A stretch of DNA of 64,000 nt from Corylus avellana. Taxonomy: Eukaryota > Streptophyta > Magnoliopsida > Fagales > Betulaceae. Position 1 is the stretch's first letter. The number at the start of each line of letters is the position of its first letter. Shown here in pieces: positions 47,111 through 60,926 of the stretch. The stretch covers positions 10,980,744 to 11,044,743 of the forward strand of contig NC_081548.1 in NCBI RefSeq assembly GCF_901000735.1. The letters are read 5' to 3'. A program made the translations under genes and the position numbers. Under the pieces are notes generated by a model, which searched no databases, was not told the origin of the DNA, and worked only from the letters and a program-made list of their open reading frames with translations.

Positions 47111-48889
47111 TCAATAATTTCATCATCATCGTCTAGATTCATCCAGACAATACGACACAAATGCTTATGAAGTTATGCATGCTTACAAGTTATACCTACA
47201 AGGGAAGGCAGAATATCTGGCATTTGTGTATATATATATAAATAAAATATTGATCAGGGAAGGAACCACGTGCCTGATTCTTATATTATAAATCGTTCAA
47301 GATTCGCACAATGACTTGGAGACATCAGTGTCCTTTGTTTAATCCCTTTCAACATTAATGTACTGTTTTTTTTAGTATTACATGTTTGGAATGTTTTGTC
47401 GTTTTGGTCATTATAATTAATGTTTTATGTATATATATATTGACCATCTCATTAACTTAGGCCATCATTATGAAAACCCATAAAAGAAGAAAGAGCATCA
47501 AATGGGCTGGCATGGTCGAGCTGGTACGTTGAAAGATAAAAGGATAAGACTCAAGCAATCCACCTCATCAATGTAAGATCTAATCCACGTTACTCTAATT
47601 TTAGTATTAAATTCCAACATGTTAGGATCACATGAGTTAAATCTAATTATAGAAGTTAACTTATTCAATATTTTTTCTTACACGCCAGCTTTTAAGATTG
47701 AATTTTACTAAAAATTTATATTATTTGGTATCAGAGTCAAACATCACGTCATAGATTCGAGTCATGTAATAAACGACATTGGGCTTTAGTCACCGAAAAT
47801 GCGACATATGCATGAGTTGAATAAAAATACTAATAAGTGAGTAGAGTTACCAAAAAAATATATATACCATCCGATTATTATTAATAGAGTGAGCTGTCGT
47901 GTATGTTGGTCATAAAAACGTGATTATATGTTACGATTTTTGTGTCCAACATAAATTAAATCTAATCTTAATAATGTGTATATAATTTTTTAACATCTAC
48001 CCTTAAATTCTACTAAAAAATTGTATTACAACTTGGATTAAAAAAAAAGAAAAAGAAAAAAATCAATCTGCCCCCTCATGCGAGTGTCATCTAGCATTAG
48101 TGAGGGGAGCACTAGTGGGGAGTGTCCTTTCTTTATCAGTGATATTTGATTGACAGATTACTCTGTTAATCATCTATTTATGAAATATTATCATGATTGA
48201 TTTTCCAAAAAAAAAAAAAAAAAAAAAAAGGGTAAAGGGGAGTTGGAAAAGTCAATAGAAGAAAGACGCTTGATGATGAGATGCATCAACATTCATCATT
48301 CATGCATGAATCTATATCATCATTCCTATCCTTAAATCCACGTGTATATATAGATGAAAAATTATATCCAGCATTTCTATTGCTTTTCACCTTTCATCAT
48401 CGATAGTAATTCATGTGTTTTTAAGATATAGTTCAATCGGCTGGAAATCATATTTTATGAAGTAAAAATTACTAGTTCAAATTCTCTTTATTAAAAAAAA
48501 AAAAAAAAAAAAAAAGGAAGGAAAGAAAGAAATAGTCGAAGTTGCCACCACACTCCAATTGCTACCCACATCATAGGATGGCTTATTTTGTCACTCAAAT
48601 TGGGCTCATCACCTTTTGCGTGTGATGTAAACTTTATTAAATAGGTATTACGTGTCAACATTTGATTGGTCCACGTATTATTTTTAATGGTCAACTAACG
48701 GATAGACTAATTTGATCCTTTATCAAAACTCCAGAAAACTCCTATGATAAAAATAAAACCACGTGAGAATAAAAATAAAGTTTTTAAACTCCAGGTATTA
48801 AATATTTAACCCTAAAAGCATTCTCACACATTTACAACGTGTCGTGTGATTCGAAATACAATTTTATGTTTCGTTGACAACGAGAAACA
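47111..48889. other. Upstream segment of TauE/SafE copy 2
   Basis: 47200-47530 matches 23880-24110 upstream of copy 1 (shared TTTGGAATGTTTTGTCGTTTT and the GAACCACGTG region), but further diverged. Poly-A runs lie at 48208-48228 and 48494-48516. No supported gene. Confidence 0.55.
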
Positions 48890-49197
48890 TTTCTCATTTC
48901 TCACACATTTGTTGCCTTCCTGTTAATCACGCCTGCCTTTTGCGCCTTTCTCTTCGTCTCTTGCCTTCTGAGTGGATTCTTTAACTTCTGCGCGTATCCA
49001 CCCGGCCTTTTTAACTCACCCCTCCTCAAATGCGAGAAACAAAAAGAAAAAAAATCTTCAACGTCTCCGGCTTCTTTTCTGGGCAACCAAACGGACTTGG
49101 GTGCTGACCAGAATTCACAGTTCTTGTATAGAAACGGAGAGAAAGTGTGTGCATGTGTGTATAAATATAATAAGGTGGTAGCTAGAATCGAAATCGG

Positions 49198-52100
49198 ATG
49201 GCTGAGTTTGCGGGGAAATGGTGGTGGGGTTTGAGATCGGTGTGGATGGTGTTGTTGAATTTTCTCTTGGCAGTTGTGTTTGTTTCGGCGGAAAGGGATC
49301 TGAGAATCGGACCTTCAACATTCAATGAGACTCAATCCACTTACCTTCTCAGAGCTGTAAATTTCTTATGGCAACCCGACAAATCGAGTTATCAACACGT
49401 TTGGCCGGTAATGTTTTTAATTCACATGTTTACTTATTCTGTTCGAAGAAAACCAAGATTGTTTTCTTCACTAAGTTGTCTTAAACTCACGCGGGGGTAG
49501 TTTAAACATGAGTGACTGTGAATTTTGGTTTACAGGAGATGAAATTTGGGTGGAAAATTGTTGTGGGTACAATAATTGGATTCTGTGGAGCAGCAGTTGG
49601 GAGTGTTGGTGGCGTTGGCGGCGGTGGCATTTTTGTTCCTATGCTTAGCCTAATTATTGGCTTTGATCCCAAGTCGGCAACAGCTATTTCAAAATGTAAG
49701 ACAAGATGTTTTTTTTTGTTTTTAGTTATTTTCTCTGAAGGATATTCCTAAATTTTTTGGAAGCCGGTGCAGATTAAAATACCTGATCAAGAAATTATTT
49801 GAAAAAAAAGAAGGTAAGGGGAATAAGGAGTTTTTCTACAGATACTTTTGGCTTCTCAAAAGGAAAATATTATTGACCAGAGATAGAAGCTGGTTACTCA
49901 CCATCATCAAACCTTCAAATGTTTTAGCAGAGCTAATATGTGCTGACATTTTTAGTGAATTTGAGTTTTGAATTTTGGAGTTGGCTGACTTTTGAGTGTG
50001 GAAGACATTATTTACCTCTTTACATGGTTGCTTCCTTGTAAAATCCATTGTCGAACTAAATTGAGCCACTGAAGGAATCCTTTATTACATTAAAATATGG
50101 TGAAATTAACAAAGTCATAAATTCCATCTGTTTGTGTCAGGTATGATCATGGGAGCAGCTGTCTCAACTGTTTACTACAACCTTAAGCTAAGGCATCCAA
50201 CACTTGAAATGCCCATCATTGACTACGATTTGGTACTTCTCATCCAACCGATGCTCATGCTGGGCATTAGTATTGGAGTGTCTTTCAATGTTGTATTTGC
50301 TGATTGGATGGTCACTGTTTTGCTTATCATTCTCTTTATAGGTAATTTTTTTTTTGTTGAGTTCTTTATAGGTATTGATTAGTTGAACTTTAGTTTCCCT
50401 TGCTCAGACAATACCCTTATTGATTCTGGTGGCTTGCAGGCACATCAACGAAGGCATTCTTTAAGGGTGTTGAAACATGGAAAAAGGAAACCATTATGAA
50501 AAAGGTAATCGCATTAAGTTCTGACACAGAGATGCATGAATTTGTGCTTTTTCACATTTGGTCAAAATGCCCTCTTTGTTTTTCTGTTATTAGTACTAAA
50601 ATTAATGGCTTACCATTGAATTGATTTTTAAAATTTTAGGAGGCTGCTAAGCGGATGGAGTCAAATGGTGAATTGATCCACTGTTCCTCTAATTTTATAC
50701 AAAATAAAAAATAAAAAATAAATCGTAGTGTTAGCATTGCTTGGAGTTGATTTGGTTTGTCGTGTCTATCAGGTTCTGGTGGTGCAGAAGTGGAATACAA
50801 GCCTCTTCCTGGTGGCCCAGGAAATGGCATTCAAAAGGACACCAAAGAACAAGAGGTATAAGAATACCCTGGTAAGCTGTTATCAGTACCACAGAATTCT
50901 AGAAGCTAAAATCAATATAAACATTGCAGGTTACTATTCTTGAGAATGTTTACTGGAAGGAACTTGGACTTCTCGTTTTTGTTTGGGTTGCATTCCTTGC
51001 CATTCAGATCACCAAGGTTTTGTCTCTTCTACTGTTCTATCCTGTCAAAATGTTAATATCATTCAATCTCCCTTTGATTATGCACCATCAATGGCTCGTT
51101 GTTAAATAATCATCTCCCATTGACAACAGAGTCATACAGCTGCTTGTTCAACAGCCTACTGGGCATGGAACTTGTTACAGGTATTTCTATTCATATCAAT
51201 GGCCTCCTCCTATATTCTTTCCTCTCTGTATGTGTATTAGTTTTTGTTGAGCACAAGTACCTCACACCATCTACAGATCCCTGTTTCTTGTGGGGTATCT
51301 TTGTATGCAGCAGCTGGCCTTTACAAGGGACACAGAGTAATTGCATCAACGGGAGATGAAGGGAAAAATTTTCGAGTCCATCAGCTGGTTATCTATTGCA
51401 TCTTGGGTGTGCTGGCAGGGGTAGTTGGTGGGCTGCTTGGACTAGGTGGAGGCTTTATTATGGGTCCACTATTTTTGGAGCTGGGAGTCCCCCCTCAGGC
51501 GAGTTTGTGGTTTTCATTGAAATAAACAAAATCATTCATGCACAGGTCATTTTGGGAATTATCCGGAAGTTGTTAATTTCTGGAAAGTTGTGAATATTTT
51601 GCAAACTAATAGCTAAGCAAATAGAACTTTACTCATCTCCTTCTTACTTAGAAAAAAAAAAAAAAAAAAAAAGAAAAAGCCTAAGCCGGTTGGGGGCAAG
51701 GGGGGGAAGGTTGAGTATGCTGGACAAAAATTAGAAAGTGCAAAGCTTTTTGGATAACTGGGTCTCAAGGAACCTCAAAACTGAAAACCTATTTAGATGT
51801 GGAATTGCTATTATTCTAAGATGCATGCATAGCTACTTGGGCAAATAATAGAAAGTAAAGATGCACAAGAATCCTGTTGTTTTCAAATGATATTATCTAT
51901 AACTTCTTGATTTCTTCTGTGCAGGTCTCAAGTGCCACTGCCACCTTTGGAATGACCTTCTCTTCATCTATGTCTGTTGTGGAATACTACCTTCTGAAAC
52001 GTTTTCCTATCCCTTATGGTAATTAAGAACCACACAACACCCATATAATTCTCTATAGTTGTGCTTTTCTCATTCTTTTGATCAACTAACATCTTTACAA

Positions 52101-52466
52101 GGCAAAGGGGCTTTGATCCATCTAAATTTCTCTGTCCTGATCATCTGCAACTTTTGTGGCAGCTCTCTACTTCGCTGTTGTGGCTACTATTGCTGCCTTA
52201 GTAGGGCAGCATATTGTGAGAAAGTTGATCATTTTATTAGGAAGGGCATCTCTAATCATCTTTATTCTAGCCTTCACTATATTTATTAGTGCAATTTCAC
52301 TAGGTGAGCATCATTGTGAAATTTGAGAACTTCAAAGTATGTGAACTGGAATTCTGAAAAGATTTTTGTCTGTTTGATAGGTGGGGTTGGCATATCAAAC
52401 ATGATTATGAAGATTCAAGGGCACGAATACATGGGGTTTGAGAATCTCTGCAAGTATGAAGCATAG
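49198..52466 (+). CDS. TauE/SafE-family membrane transporter, copy 2 (12 exons)
   Basis: Same family and topology as copy 1. Exons: 49198-49407, 49536-49695, 50141-50341, 50440-50504, 50640-50667, 50773-50855, 50930-51016, 51130-51180, 51277-51498, 51925-52018, 52163-52303 and 52381-52466 (stop TAG). Every exon length equals its partner in copy 1, giving 475 residues. Differences are scattered substitutions: VVFVSAERD for FVFISSERD in the leader, WKIVVG for [15 protein letters not shown] for MITEIQRHE near the end. Intron 9 starts GCGAGT (51499), a GC donor, where copy 1 has GTGAGT. The upstream micro-frame of copy 1 is absent. With no stop or frameshift this is the cleanest gene in the window, and its compact introns probably reflect the ancestral state. 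Confidence 0.95.
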
Positions 52467-53189
52467 CATGTTTATTTTCCTTTTCATATTTTTCCTTTTC
52501 CTTACACCCTGCCTCCCCTCCAAGGCTACCTATTTGCCTTCCTCTTTGTAAACTGGTTCAGAAAATGAAAGATGACCTTTGTAAACTGGTTCAGAAAATG
52601 AAAGATGACCTTGCTTGTTCCAGTTCTTCAAATTCTTTATTGTTTATGCGTGTTAAAGGACATTGTTAATCCATAAAATCTGGATTGTCGGTGACTATAG
52701 AGCAAGGTGAATCTCACCATGCATGCACAGCAACACGACATCTCACCTACCATTTGGCAGTATCGCCCACTTGATTTATGGGATATGTTTCTCTACTCAT
52801 GCCTATATACGTTGAGCATTGTAAACGTTGAGCATTGTAAAAGGACATGTAATCTTTACGTTATTTGTTTGATCTCTGAATTTTACATGGTATTAGAGCA
52901 ATAGACACGATCTTTGAAGGCAAACTCCTCTGTTTAAAGAGTATCATGTTGAATCTCTTGTAAACAGAGCTTCTCTTGTTCCGAAAGTAACAAGATCACG
53001 ACGTTATCATTAGCCAGAGAACATCGTCAACATTGAAGCCCATCTCCAATTTGGGTGTTTTCTTTCTAGTGTTGAGTTTCTGCTTCCCTGGAGCGTTTTT
53101 TTTAACCACCTGTGCTAATTTTCTTTTTCTGTTGTGAGTGGTCGTCTGGTGTTGCCTCTTGTGCAACTTTTCACTACTAGATCTGTCAC
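52467..53189. other. 3' flank of TauE/SafE copy 2 and LTR remnant
   Basis: A 33-bp unit starting TTTGTAAACTGGTTCAGAAA is exactly tandem at 52545-52577 and 52578-52610. 52690-52905 resembles a copia LTR end: TTTTACA then TGGTATTAGAGCAA, a tRNA-Met-type primer site near 52888. No gene. Confidence 0.55.
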
Positions 53190-53716
53190 TTTTTTTTTTT
53201 TTTTTTTTTAACAAATTGCTTCATAGAAAAACCAACAGAACTACAGCAAAAAACCCCTCAAAGGGGAGGAGGGAGGGAAGGTGAATCTTTTCCATTACAA
53301 ATGGGAATGGAAAGGGAGGAGAAAAAGGTGGGAATGCAGCCTGAGATGTCTCTAGCCGCTGCCCAATAAGCTACAAGATGAGCACAGAAGTTCGCACTTC
53401 TGTTAACTTTCCTAGCTTCCCAAAGAGAGGAAGTTGGGATAAGAGAAACTGCTTCAAAAATTAAGCTATCTAAATGTCAATCCAAAACATTGAAAGGATG
53501 CTGTAAAGAAAATATTACAATGGAAGAATCCCCTTCTAAAATGAAATTTCCTATCTTCAAAGAAATGGCGAGGGAAGCAGCCAATAAAGCTGCTTGAGCT
53601 TCATCGTAAGAGGCCTCACAAGGAGGACTGAATTGGTACAAGGCTTTGACAATGGCACCTGTAGAATCTCTGCAGACTACAGCTTGGATAGAGAAGAGGT
53701 CTCTTATAGCAGTTGT
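53190..53716 (-). pseudogene. LINE 3' end with RNase H domain, interrupted by a gypsy element
   Basis: The minus-strand poly-A tail is the T run at 53190-53209. The RNase H part includes VVCRDSTGAIVKALYQFS, ASYDEAQAALLAASLA and FILEGDSSIVIFSL. It breaks at about 53716, where an LTR starts. It resembles the LINE fragment at 25518-26122 but is better preserved. Confidence 0.75.
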
Positions 53717-54932
53717 TGTGAGTTTTGAAAGTACTCGCAAGTACACGAGTCGTTTGCAATATAGATTATGCAAGTGCGAGGTTGAATCCACAAGGAATTG
53801 TGTCGTGAAAATAAATTTCTATCTAAACTAATCCTATTTTAACCTAGTTTCAAATTTTGTGTGATTTTGTCGTGCAAAAAGATAAACTAAATTAAATTGA
53901 TTAAAAGCAAATGATAAAAAGCACTGAAGTTTCATAATCACCCTCACCAAATTAAAGCATACATTATAATGTTTTGTTCATACAACTGACAAGCAATTAA
54001 ACACTATGGATATTCTTTTTTCTTTTTTCTTTTCTTTTCATAAAATTAATCTATTGAAACATTCAATGAATCTATCCTTAATATAAATCACAATGAATAT
54101 CCACTTAAAAATCAAATTATCCAATGTATCTGTTTCATTTATAAATCACAATGGATATCCAATTTCAATCGAATGATTCGATGTATCAGTCGGATGAAAC
54201 ACATCAAATATCCAACGTTTAATCAAACTACTAATCAAACAATCAATTAAAAAGGTTTAATCTAATAACTGAATTGAAATAAAATATCATATATATGAAA
54301 AACTTAAATTGTATGAACAATACAATGAGAATGCGATTGCAAATCAATGGTGAGGCTTCATCTTCAACCTTAGTTGAAGGTTTAGCCTCTCATGACTACA
54401 AAAATCATCTCACAAACAGCTGTAATCATTGAAACTAACCAACTTACAAGAGAGAAATGAGTTTAGAGCTGCAAAGTGTCAAAAGGTCAGAAAATACACT
54501 GAACGGTGCCCTCTTGGTTTGTTTGCAATAAAAAAATATGGTACTGATACTAAAAAACTAGGGCTTCAGCATTACCAGGTCAGCCAAGTGCGCTCGATCG
54601 CAATCGGGCAAGCTTCAGGTCTTTTGCGGCCCTGCGTGCTTAAGTTGTGCATCTGCGCTCGTGCACTGCTATGACCATGCTTGAGCGCATATGCACCCGA
54701 GCATAAGACTGTTTGGCTAGAGCGCACATGCACTCAAGCGCCAGTGTGCTGCGCTCGATCCCAGCTCTAGAAATGCTTTTCTTCAACTTCTTTGCATCTT
54801 TCACATTAAGACCACAGTTTTTTCTTAACATCCTACAAACCACCAAAACTAACACAAACATCATAATATAATAAAGCTAAAGGCTTAGCAAATGCAAATT
54901 AAGGGGCTCAAATATGCAATATTTGGCACTCA
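53717..54932 (-). repeat. 3' LTR of a minus-strand Ty3/gypsy-type element
   Basis: Read on the minus strand it begins TGAGTGCCAAATATTGCAT at 54932 and ends near 53717 with AAAACTCACA. The sequence just before its start (ATGTAAGTTTACGGTATTTGA) is a worn polypurine/3' region of the kind seen in Tat/Athila-like elements. It contains a GCGCTCGATCGC-type cluster (54590-54770) and shares CGCAAGTACACGAGTCG with the LTR ends at 43.7 and 45.1 kb. Confidence 0.7.
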
Positions 54933-56478
54933 TCAAATACCGTAAACTTACATTTTGCTAGTCCCTTAGCAAAACAAAATGAAAAACAAAATCAAAGCAT
55001 AAAACATAAATCCGCTGTCGTGGGAGAGATGATTGCATTTGCATATGCAACAAGCCTTTTAAACACTAGGCATCCCTAGAGGACGAGTGAAATCTTGTGA
55101 TCGTTTAACAACAATGATACTCACAAACATTTTCAGGACTATGTTATTGACAAACATGAATTTCCACACAAACACATGGTTCTTACTCATGAGCATGCTT
55201 AACAAAATAAATACCACAATCACATCACTAAGACATCCAAAATCAAATCACTCATAGATGGAAATTTGAGACAACATATGATCCATTAAGTGCAAAGTGA
55301 GATTAACATAGAATCATGAGGCTTCAATCTACTCAAAGTTTATGTGTACCTCAAAATTCATAGGAATTCTATCAGATGAAAACAACAAAGGCTTAAGTCA
55401 AGATGTGCATTTTTTTATGTAGGCAGTACAATGCTCGGCTCCCTTAAGCTTTCTAGTTAACCTATGTACCGAGTGTTGGGCCAGTGACTCCCAAACCAGA
55501 TGGTTTTAGGGCACTAGATGTAAAAACATCCCAAAGGTGTTAATGACTCAAGTTAAATAGGCTATGAAACCAAACTAGCTATACAATCAACCATATTGAA
55601 TTTTACATCTTTTTACTCGAATACTCAATGCTTAATGAGACAAGAGGTCCGGTTACTTAATGAGAAACTCAAACTGATTTTTTTATTTTTTATTTTTTTT
55701 TTTATTTTTAATTTTATCTATTTTCAAGTCAAGGTTTCATCAACAATTCATCCTACAAATCTCAAAATACACACTATCCAATTTAAATCCAATACCTCAT
55801 AGACTCTATGCTAATGTGCTTGTGATGATCAACTCAAAACAAGTGAAGCCTCTCTAATCAAAAATGAGTCAAAAGACTCAGATTCCTAATGACATGATGA
55901 TGATGTGTTCAAGATGTTAAACAAACTAATGAACGGCAAACCACAGTTACAGTGTAACTCATGCTTAGTCAACAACAACATTTTTTTTTTTTTTAAACAC
56001 ACAAACAACAATAGATAATCAAGAAATGGATAGTAATGTCTTCCCCAACCCCAAACTTAAATGACACATTGTCCCCAATGTGGCAAAAAATACAATACCG
56101 AATGAGAGGAAAACCTCGGGCATAACGTTGGAGAACGTCCCCCAAACTTGAATTGAAGACACTTGTCCTGAAAAACACAACACAACAAAAGCAAAAAGAA
56201 GCAAAACAAAATCAAATGGTAACAAAAAACTCAAAGTAACAAGGGGTTGCTGATGTGGTATTTTTGTGTCTAAAAAATATCAATTATAAAAATAACCACT
56301 CGCAATAGGACGAATCTTTGTAGGATACGGCTATAGAGAGGGTGTCGAACCTCAAGGACTGTAGGGGTTTTAATTATCAAAATTAAAAGATCAAATTTAA
56401 CTTAATTAAAAAGAGAATGATTTATTGTGTAATTTCAAAGTGCATAAAATTAAACGAAAATAAAGGAAGTAAATATAT
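54933..56478 (-). mobile_element. Internal 3' region of the gypsy-type element, non-coding
   Basis: No pol domain is visible. The minus strand carries ATTGGGGACAATGTGTCATT then TTTAAGTTTGGGGTTGGGG (about 56040-56085), a phrase common downstream of pol in Tat/Athila-type elements. It runs into the gap, so the coding part is not in view. Confidence 0.55.
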
Positions 56479-56578
56479 NNNNNNNNNNNNNNNNNNNNNN
56501 NNNNNNNNNNNNNNNNNNNNNNNNNNNNNNNNNNNNNNNNNNNNNNNNNNNNNNNNNNNNNNNNNNNNNNNNNNNNNN
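56479..56578. other. Assembly gap (100 N)
   Basis: A run of exactly 100 N. The inverted duplicate begins at the first base after it. Confidence 0.99.
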
Positions 56579-59500
56579 TATAAAGAGAATGATAAGCAAA
56601 ACAGTGACCATCCAATCAGCAAATACAACATTGAAAGACACTCCAATACTAATGCCCAGCATGAGCATTGGTTGGATGAGAAGTACCAAATCGTAGTCAA
56701 TGATGGGCATTTCAAGTATTGGATGCCTTAGCTTAAGGTTGTAGTAAACAGTTGAGACTGCTCCACCCATGATCATACCTGACACAAACAGATGGAATTT
56801 ATGACTTTGTTAATTTCACCATAGTTTAATGTAATAATGGATTCCTTCTGTGGTTCAATTTAGTTCGACAAGGCATTTTACAAGGAAGCAACCATGCAAA
56901 CAGCTAAATAATGTCTTCCACACTAGAAAGACAGCCAACTCCAAATTTACTAAAAAATGCCACCACATTTGGTACACTGGAATGATGATTATCTGGGAAT
57001 ATGAATTAGCATTACGAAGGATACAAATTGTTTGAATGGAATGGCCATTCATATTCTTTTGTTTGGTGAAAACACGAGAATGACCAAATTTTCTAACTAG
57101 AATGGAATTAGATTTCCCAAAATATTCCTACTTAGAAAATCAACAAAGGAATAGCACTTCCTCTTCCTCATCAGTGCAACCTCCAAGCATTGCACAAGGG
57201 TGTTTGGACCACCCGATCTGGTGATTGCGACCACCAAATCGGAGTTCACTGTTGGCCACCGCCCGACCTAGGCCATTGCCGGCTACACCATCCGACCCGG
57301 CCTAGCGACAGCAATTATAGTAAAAGAGAAATGTTTACAGAGAATGGATAATGCATTTACAGTATATTATAGTAAAGAGAAGTGTTTTCTATGATAAAGT
57401 GTTTACAACATGGTTTTATACGAAGGAAAATGTTTTTATAAAAGGATAAAGCATTTACAATATAGTTTTATAGTAAAGAGAAATGTTTTATAAAAGGATA
57501 AAGTGTTTACTATATGTTTTATTGTAAAAGACATATTTTATATCAAATGATAAACTGTATACAAAAGAAAAATTATAACATAGTGTTAAATGTTTTTAGT
57601 AGAAATGTTAAAGTATTCATGAAATGAATGCTTACGGCAAAGCGATTTTATTTTTTTCATTAAAACGCTATTCGTTTACGATAAAAGTGCTTTCAGAGCA
57701 ATTATTTAATGGATTCATCAAATTTGTTTTATGTATGTATGCATGATCATGAGATATAAAACGTTCATTCAGTCGCACACATGCACTAGCTTATTTGTTT
57801 ACTTCATTCTTCCACCTGTAAATATTATTTAAAAGAAAAGAAGAACAGTGCCAAAAAGCATGATAAAAACGATCGACAAAAGGTCAAGACTTCGAGTTAA
57901 AGCAATAGTAAAATTTAAGGTATATATTATGTTATGGTTGTGTAAATTTGTAAGGGAGCAAACCAATATGTACCGTATAATAGTTTTGAAAACTACCATG
58001 GACGGATTATTGATTAGACAAGTTAGTATTGGTAACATTATTTTATAGTCAATTAAAGCTATAGTATTCTTGTATGAATATAATGAAAAAGTTATAAATT
58101 TATCTGTTGCTCCAGCTTTGTGGTTCATGCATTGTTTATATTTCCACTGCAAAATGGCAGAATAATATTTTAAAAGTCAGAAGAACATGGTAGTAGAACA
58201 CCCAATATTATTTTATATGAATTAATTTTTAGGGCATTACATATTCCATTCTTGGTGGAATACTTATTTCGCCCTTTTCTAGAGAAATAATTATTCGAGA
58301 AGAATAATACTATTTATACAACTGTCATAAACTGAAATGGTGTGACATAGGTAATTCATATCATCAAGTTATATAGCAGTCGTATAACGATCTACTAAAT
58401 AGCATTACTCTTAAGAAAATAGCTATTTCTATGTGCAACCAAATAACGGAATTACTATTTAATGGGAAAAGTTCATATGTTATTCTCAAACTACAATCCA
58501 ATTGACCATATCCTCTCAAACTTTCAATTAAGATTTAAGACAATGTCCACCCAAACTATCAACAAGTTGTCAATGTTCCCGCAAGGCCATACAAAGACAA
58601 AAATGACCTTAAAAATATTTCAATAAGACAAATATTCCTATTTAAAAAAAAAAAAAAACGCTCTGATGAATTGGCCAAGGCAATTTCTAGCAGCTGTGGC
58701 TTTCCAGCAATGGGAGTGATATTCTCGCTGGAGAGCTTTGTTTCAAAATCATGAACCACCACCACCACCCACTATCTTTTCCTTCTCTCTTTTTCAAATG
58801 TTTTATTTTTATTAAGACTGTTTTTGTCATTGGAATATTGATAATTTTTTTTATAATTTTAAAATATATTATTCTAATTAAAAGCTTGAAAAGACATTAT
58901 TAAATTAATTAGTAGTTTAAAAACTAAAAAGAGCAATAAACTTTCTCCCTTTATTTCATTCATGGGGAATAGCAATTTCATTCATAAATCTATTTTGGCG
59001 TGCCACATGTTCCCTTTTATATAGTTTCTTTTTCTTTCTTTTTTTTTTAATAAATTATGGTTCCTCTCTTCTACCATTCTCTATCTTCCGGACAGATTTA
59101 AGAATATACTTTTGAGAAAAACAGACAATACTACAAAAATAAATCTTGTCTTACATTTTGACATGGCTGTTGCCGACTTGGGATCAAAGCCGACAATTAG
59201 GGTAAGCATAGGAACAAAAATGCCACCGCCACCAACGCCACCAACACTCCCAAATGATGCTCCACAGAATCCAATTATTGTTCCCACAACAATTTGCCAC
59301 CCAAATTTCATCTCCTGTAAGATTCATTACATTTATACCATAAGATTCATTACACACCTAACATAGGACAAGTGAGAATATATAGCTAGAAATTACATTT
59401 TTATTTTTTAACTCTCACAATAATTTTTTTTTTTTTTAATACTATAGAACTTTACTCAAATTAATTTCACGTCGCAAATGCATAGTGTACAATAATCCTC

Positions 59501-60062
59501 ACTGTTAATCAAACTCCTACAACTAACGGACCCACTTCCCTGAACTAATTACCAGGTAATTCACAAACTGTCACCCCTGTCACGCTAAGCAGTTTATCAT
59601 CATGCATGCAGTTTATCATCATGCATGCCTAGAGGCAACTGTCAATTATTGTGAGACAGAGTATTACTGTCTCACAATAATGAGAGTTTTAATTAATATT
59701 TCTATAATAAATATTAAAAAAATATATATATCTAAAAGTTGATTGAAGCTAATAATGTAAGATAAAAATGTATTTTTAACATTTTTTTTTTTAAGAATTA
59801 ATTGAAAAAAGCGTCGTGGAGGGAGTGGAAAAAGTGAAAATTGGAACATTACCGGCCAGACGTGTTGATAACCCGATTTATCGGGTTGCCATAAGAAATT
59901 TACAGCTCTGAGAAAATAACTGGATTCAGTCCCATTGAATGTTGAAGTTCCGATTCTCAGATCCCTTTCCGCCGAAACAAACACGAAAGCCAACAGAAAA
60001 TTCAACATCACCATCCACACCGATCTCAAACCCCACCACCATTTCCCTGCAAACTCAGCCAT
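56579..60062 (-). CDS. TauE/SafE-family membrane transporter, copy 3, exons 1-3 only
   Basis: Minus-strand partial gene: exon 1 60062-59853, exon 2 59314-59155, exon 3 56778-56579, with borders matching copy 1. Exon 1 reads [16 protein letters not shown], with VFVSAERD as in copy 2 but [13 protein letters not shown] as in copy 1. Exon 2 appears identical to copy 1 at the protein level and includes GGVGGGG. Exon 3 runs straight into the gap, one base short of its expected end; nine further exons are absent and none is found left of the gap. Intron 2 is long (2376 bp) as in copy 1, with the same MITE and tandem repeats. The upstream micro-frame MIRW is present. Confidence 0.9.
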
Positions 60063-60675
60063 CCGATTCTGATTCTACCACCTTATCATACACACGTGCA
60101 CACACACACTCTCTCTCTCTCTCAGTTTCTATACAAAAACTGTGAATTCTGGGCAGCACCCAAGTGCACTTAGGCTCCGTTTGGTTGCCAAGAAAAGAAG
60201 CCGGAGAATTTGAAGTTTTTTTTTTCTTCGTGTGATGAGTGATCGATTAAGAGCCGTGGCAGGTATTTGAGGACTGGTGGAGAAAGAGTGGGAATGAAAA
60301 AAGCAAAAAGGTGTTTGTACACGCGCAGCATCTGAAGATTCCACCTGCAAAGCAAGCAAGAGAAGAGGAGAGTGGGGATCGTGGGCAAAATGGGCCCTTC
60401 AAAAATGAAAAAATAAAAAAGAAACCAAACATGTGAGAGATATGCGAACAAAAGTCAGCCGTCATCATCAACGAAACAGGCTTGTAGATTCACGTTATAA
60501 ATGTTCTTGTTGGGATGCAATTTATTGATATGCATGACAACTTATAAAAGCAACTTAAAAATAGCTACGGATAAAGTATAATATTTTCTTTTTGTTTAAC
60601 TCTTTGTTTTTATGCGCTCTAATAAGTTTTTTATTTTATTTTTTACTTGTTTTTAAATATTATTTTTTTAGAGAA

Positions 60676-60684
60676 TAACTTTAA
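60676..60684. other. Empty insertion site for the CCACCCC foldback element
   Basis: TAACTTTAA is the complement of the 9-bp duplication TTAAAGTTA that flanks the foldback in the forward copy. Here it occurs once, with no element. Confidence 0.8.
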
Positions 60685-60926
60685 AAATAGATTTTTGGAA
60701 GGAAGAGCGCAATTAACGAGGACTGGTATTCTCACACGCGGAGGCAGAGAAAGAAAGAAAGGAAGGAGATGGGGCCCAAAAAAAGCACGAAGTTGACCAG
60801 AAAAGAAAGCAATCGTAATTGATAGCATAGGGCAGGGGCTCGGCTATACACCACATGGATATCATTTCAGCGCAAGTAGGACTGTAGGAGGTAGGACTGT
60901 GTTGGGCACTTGAACCACTCATGGAT

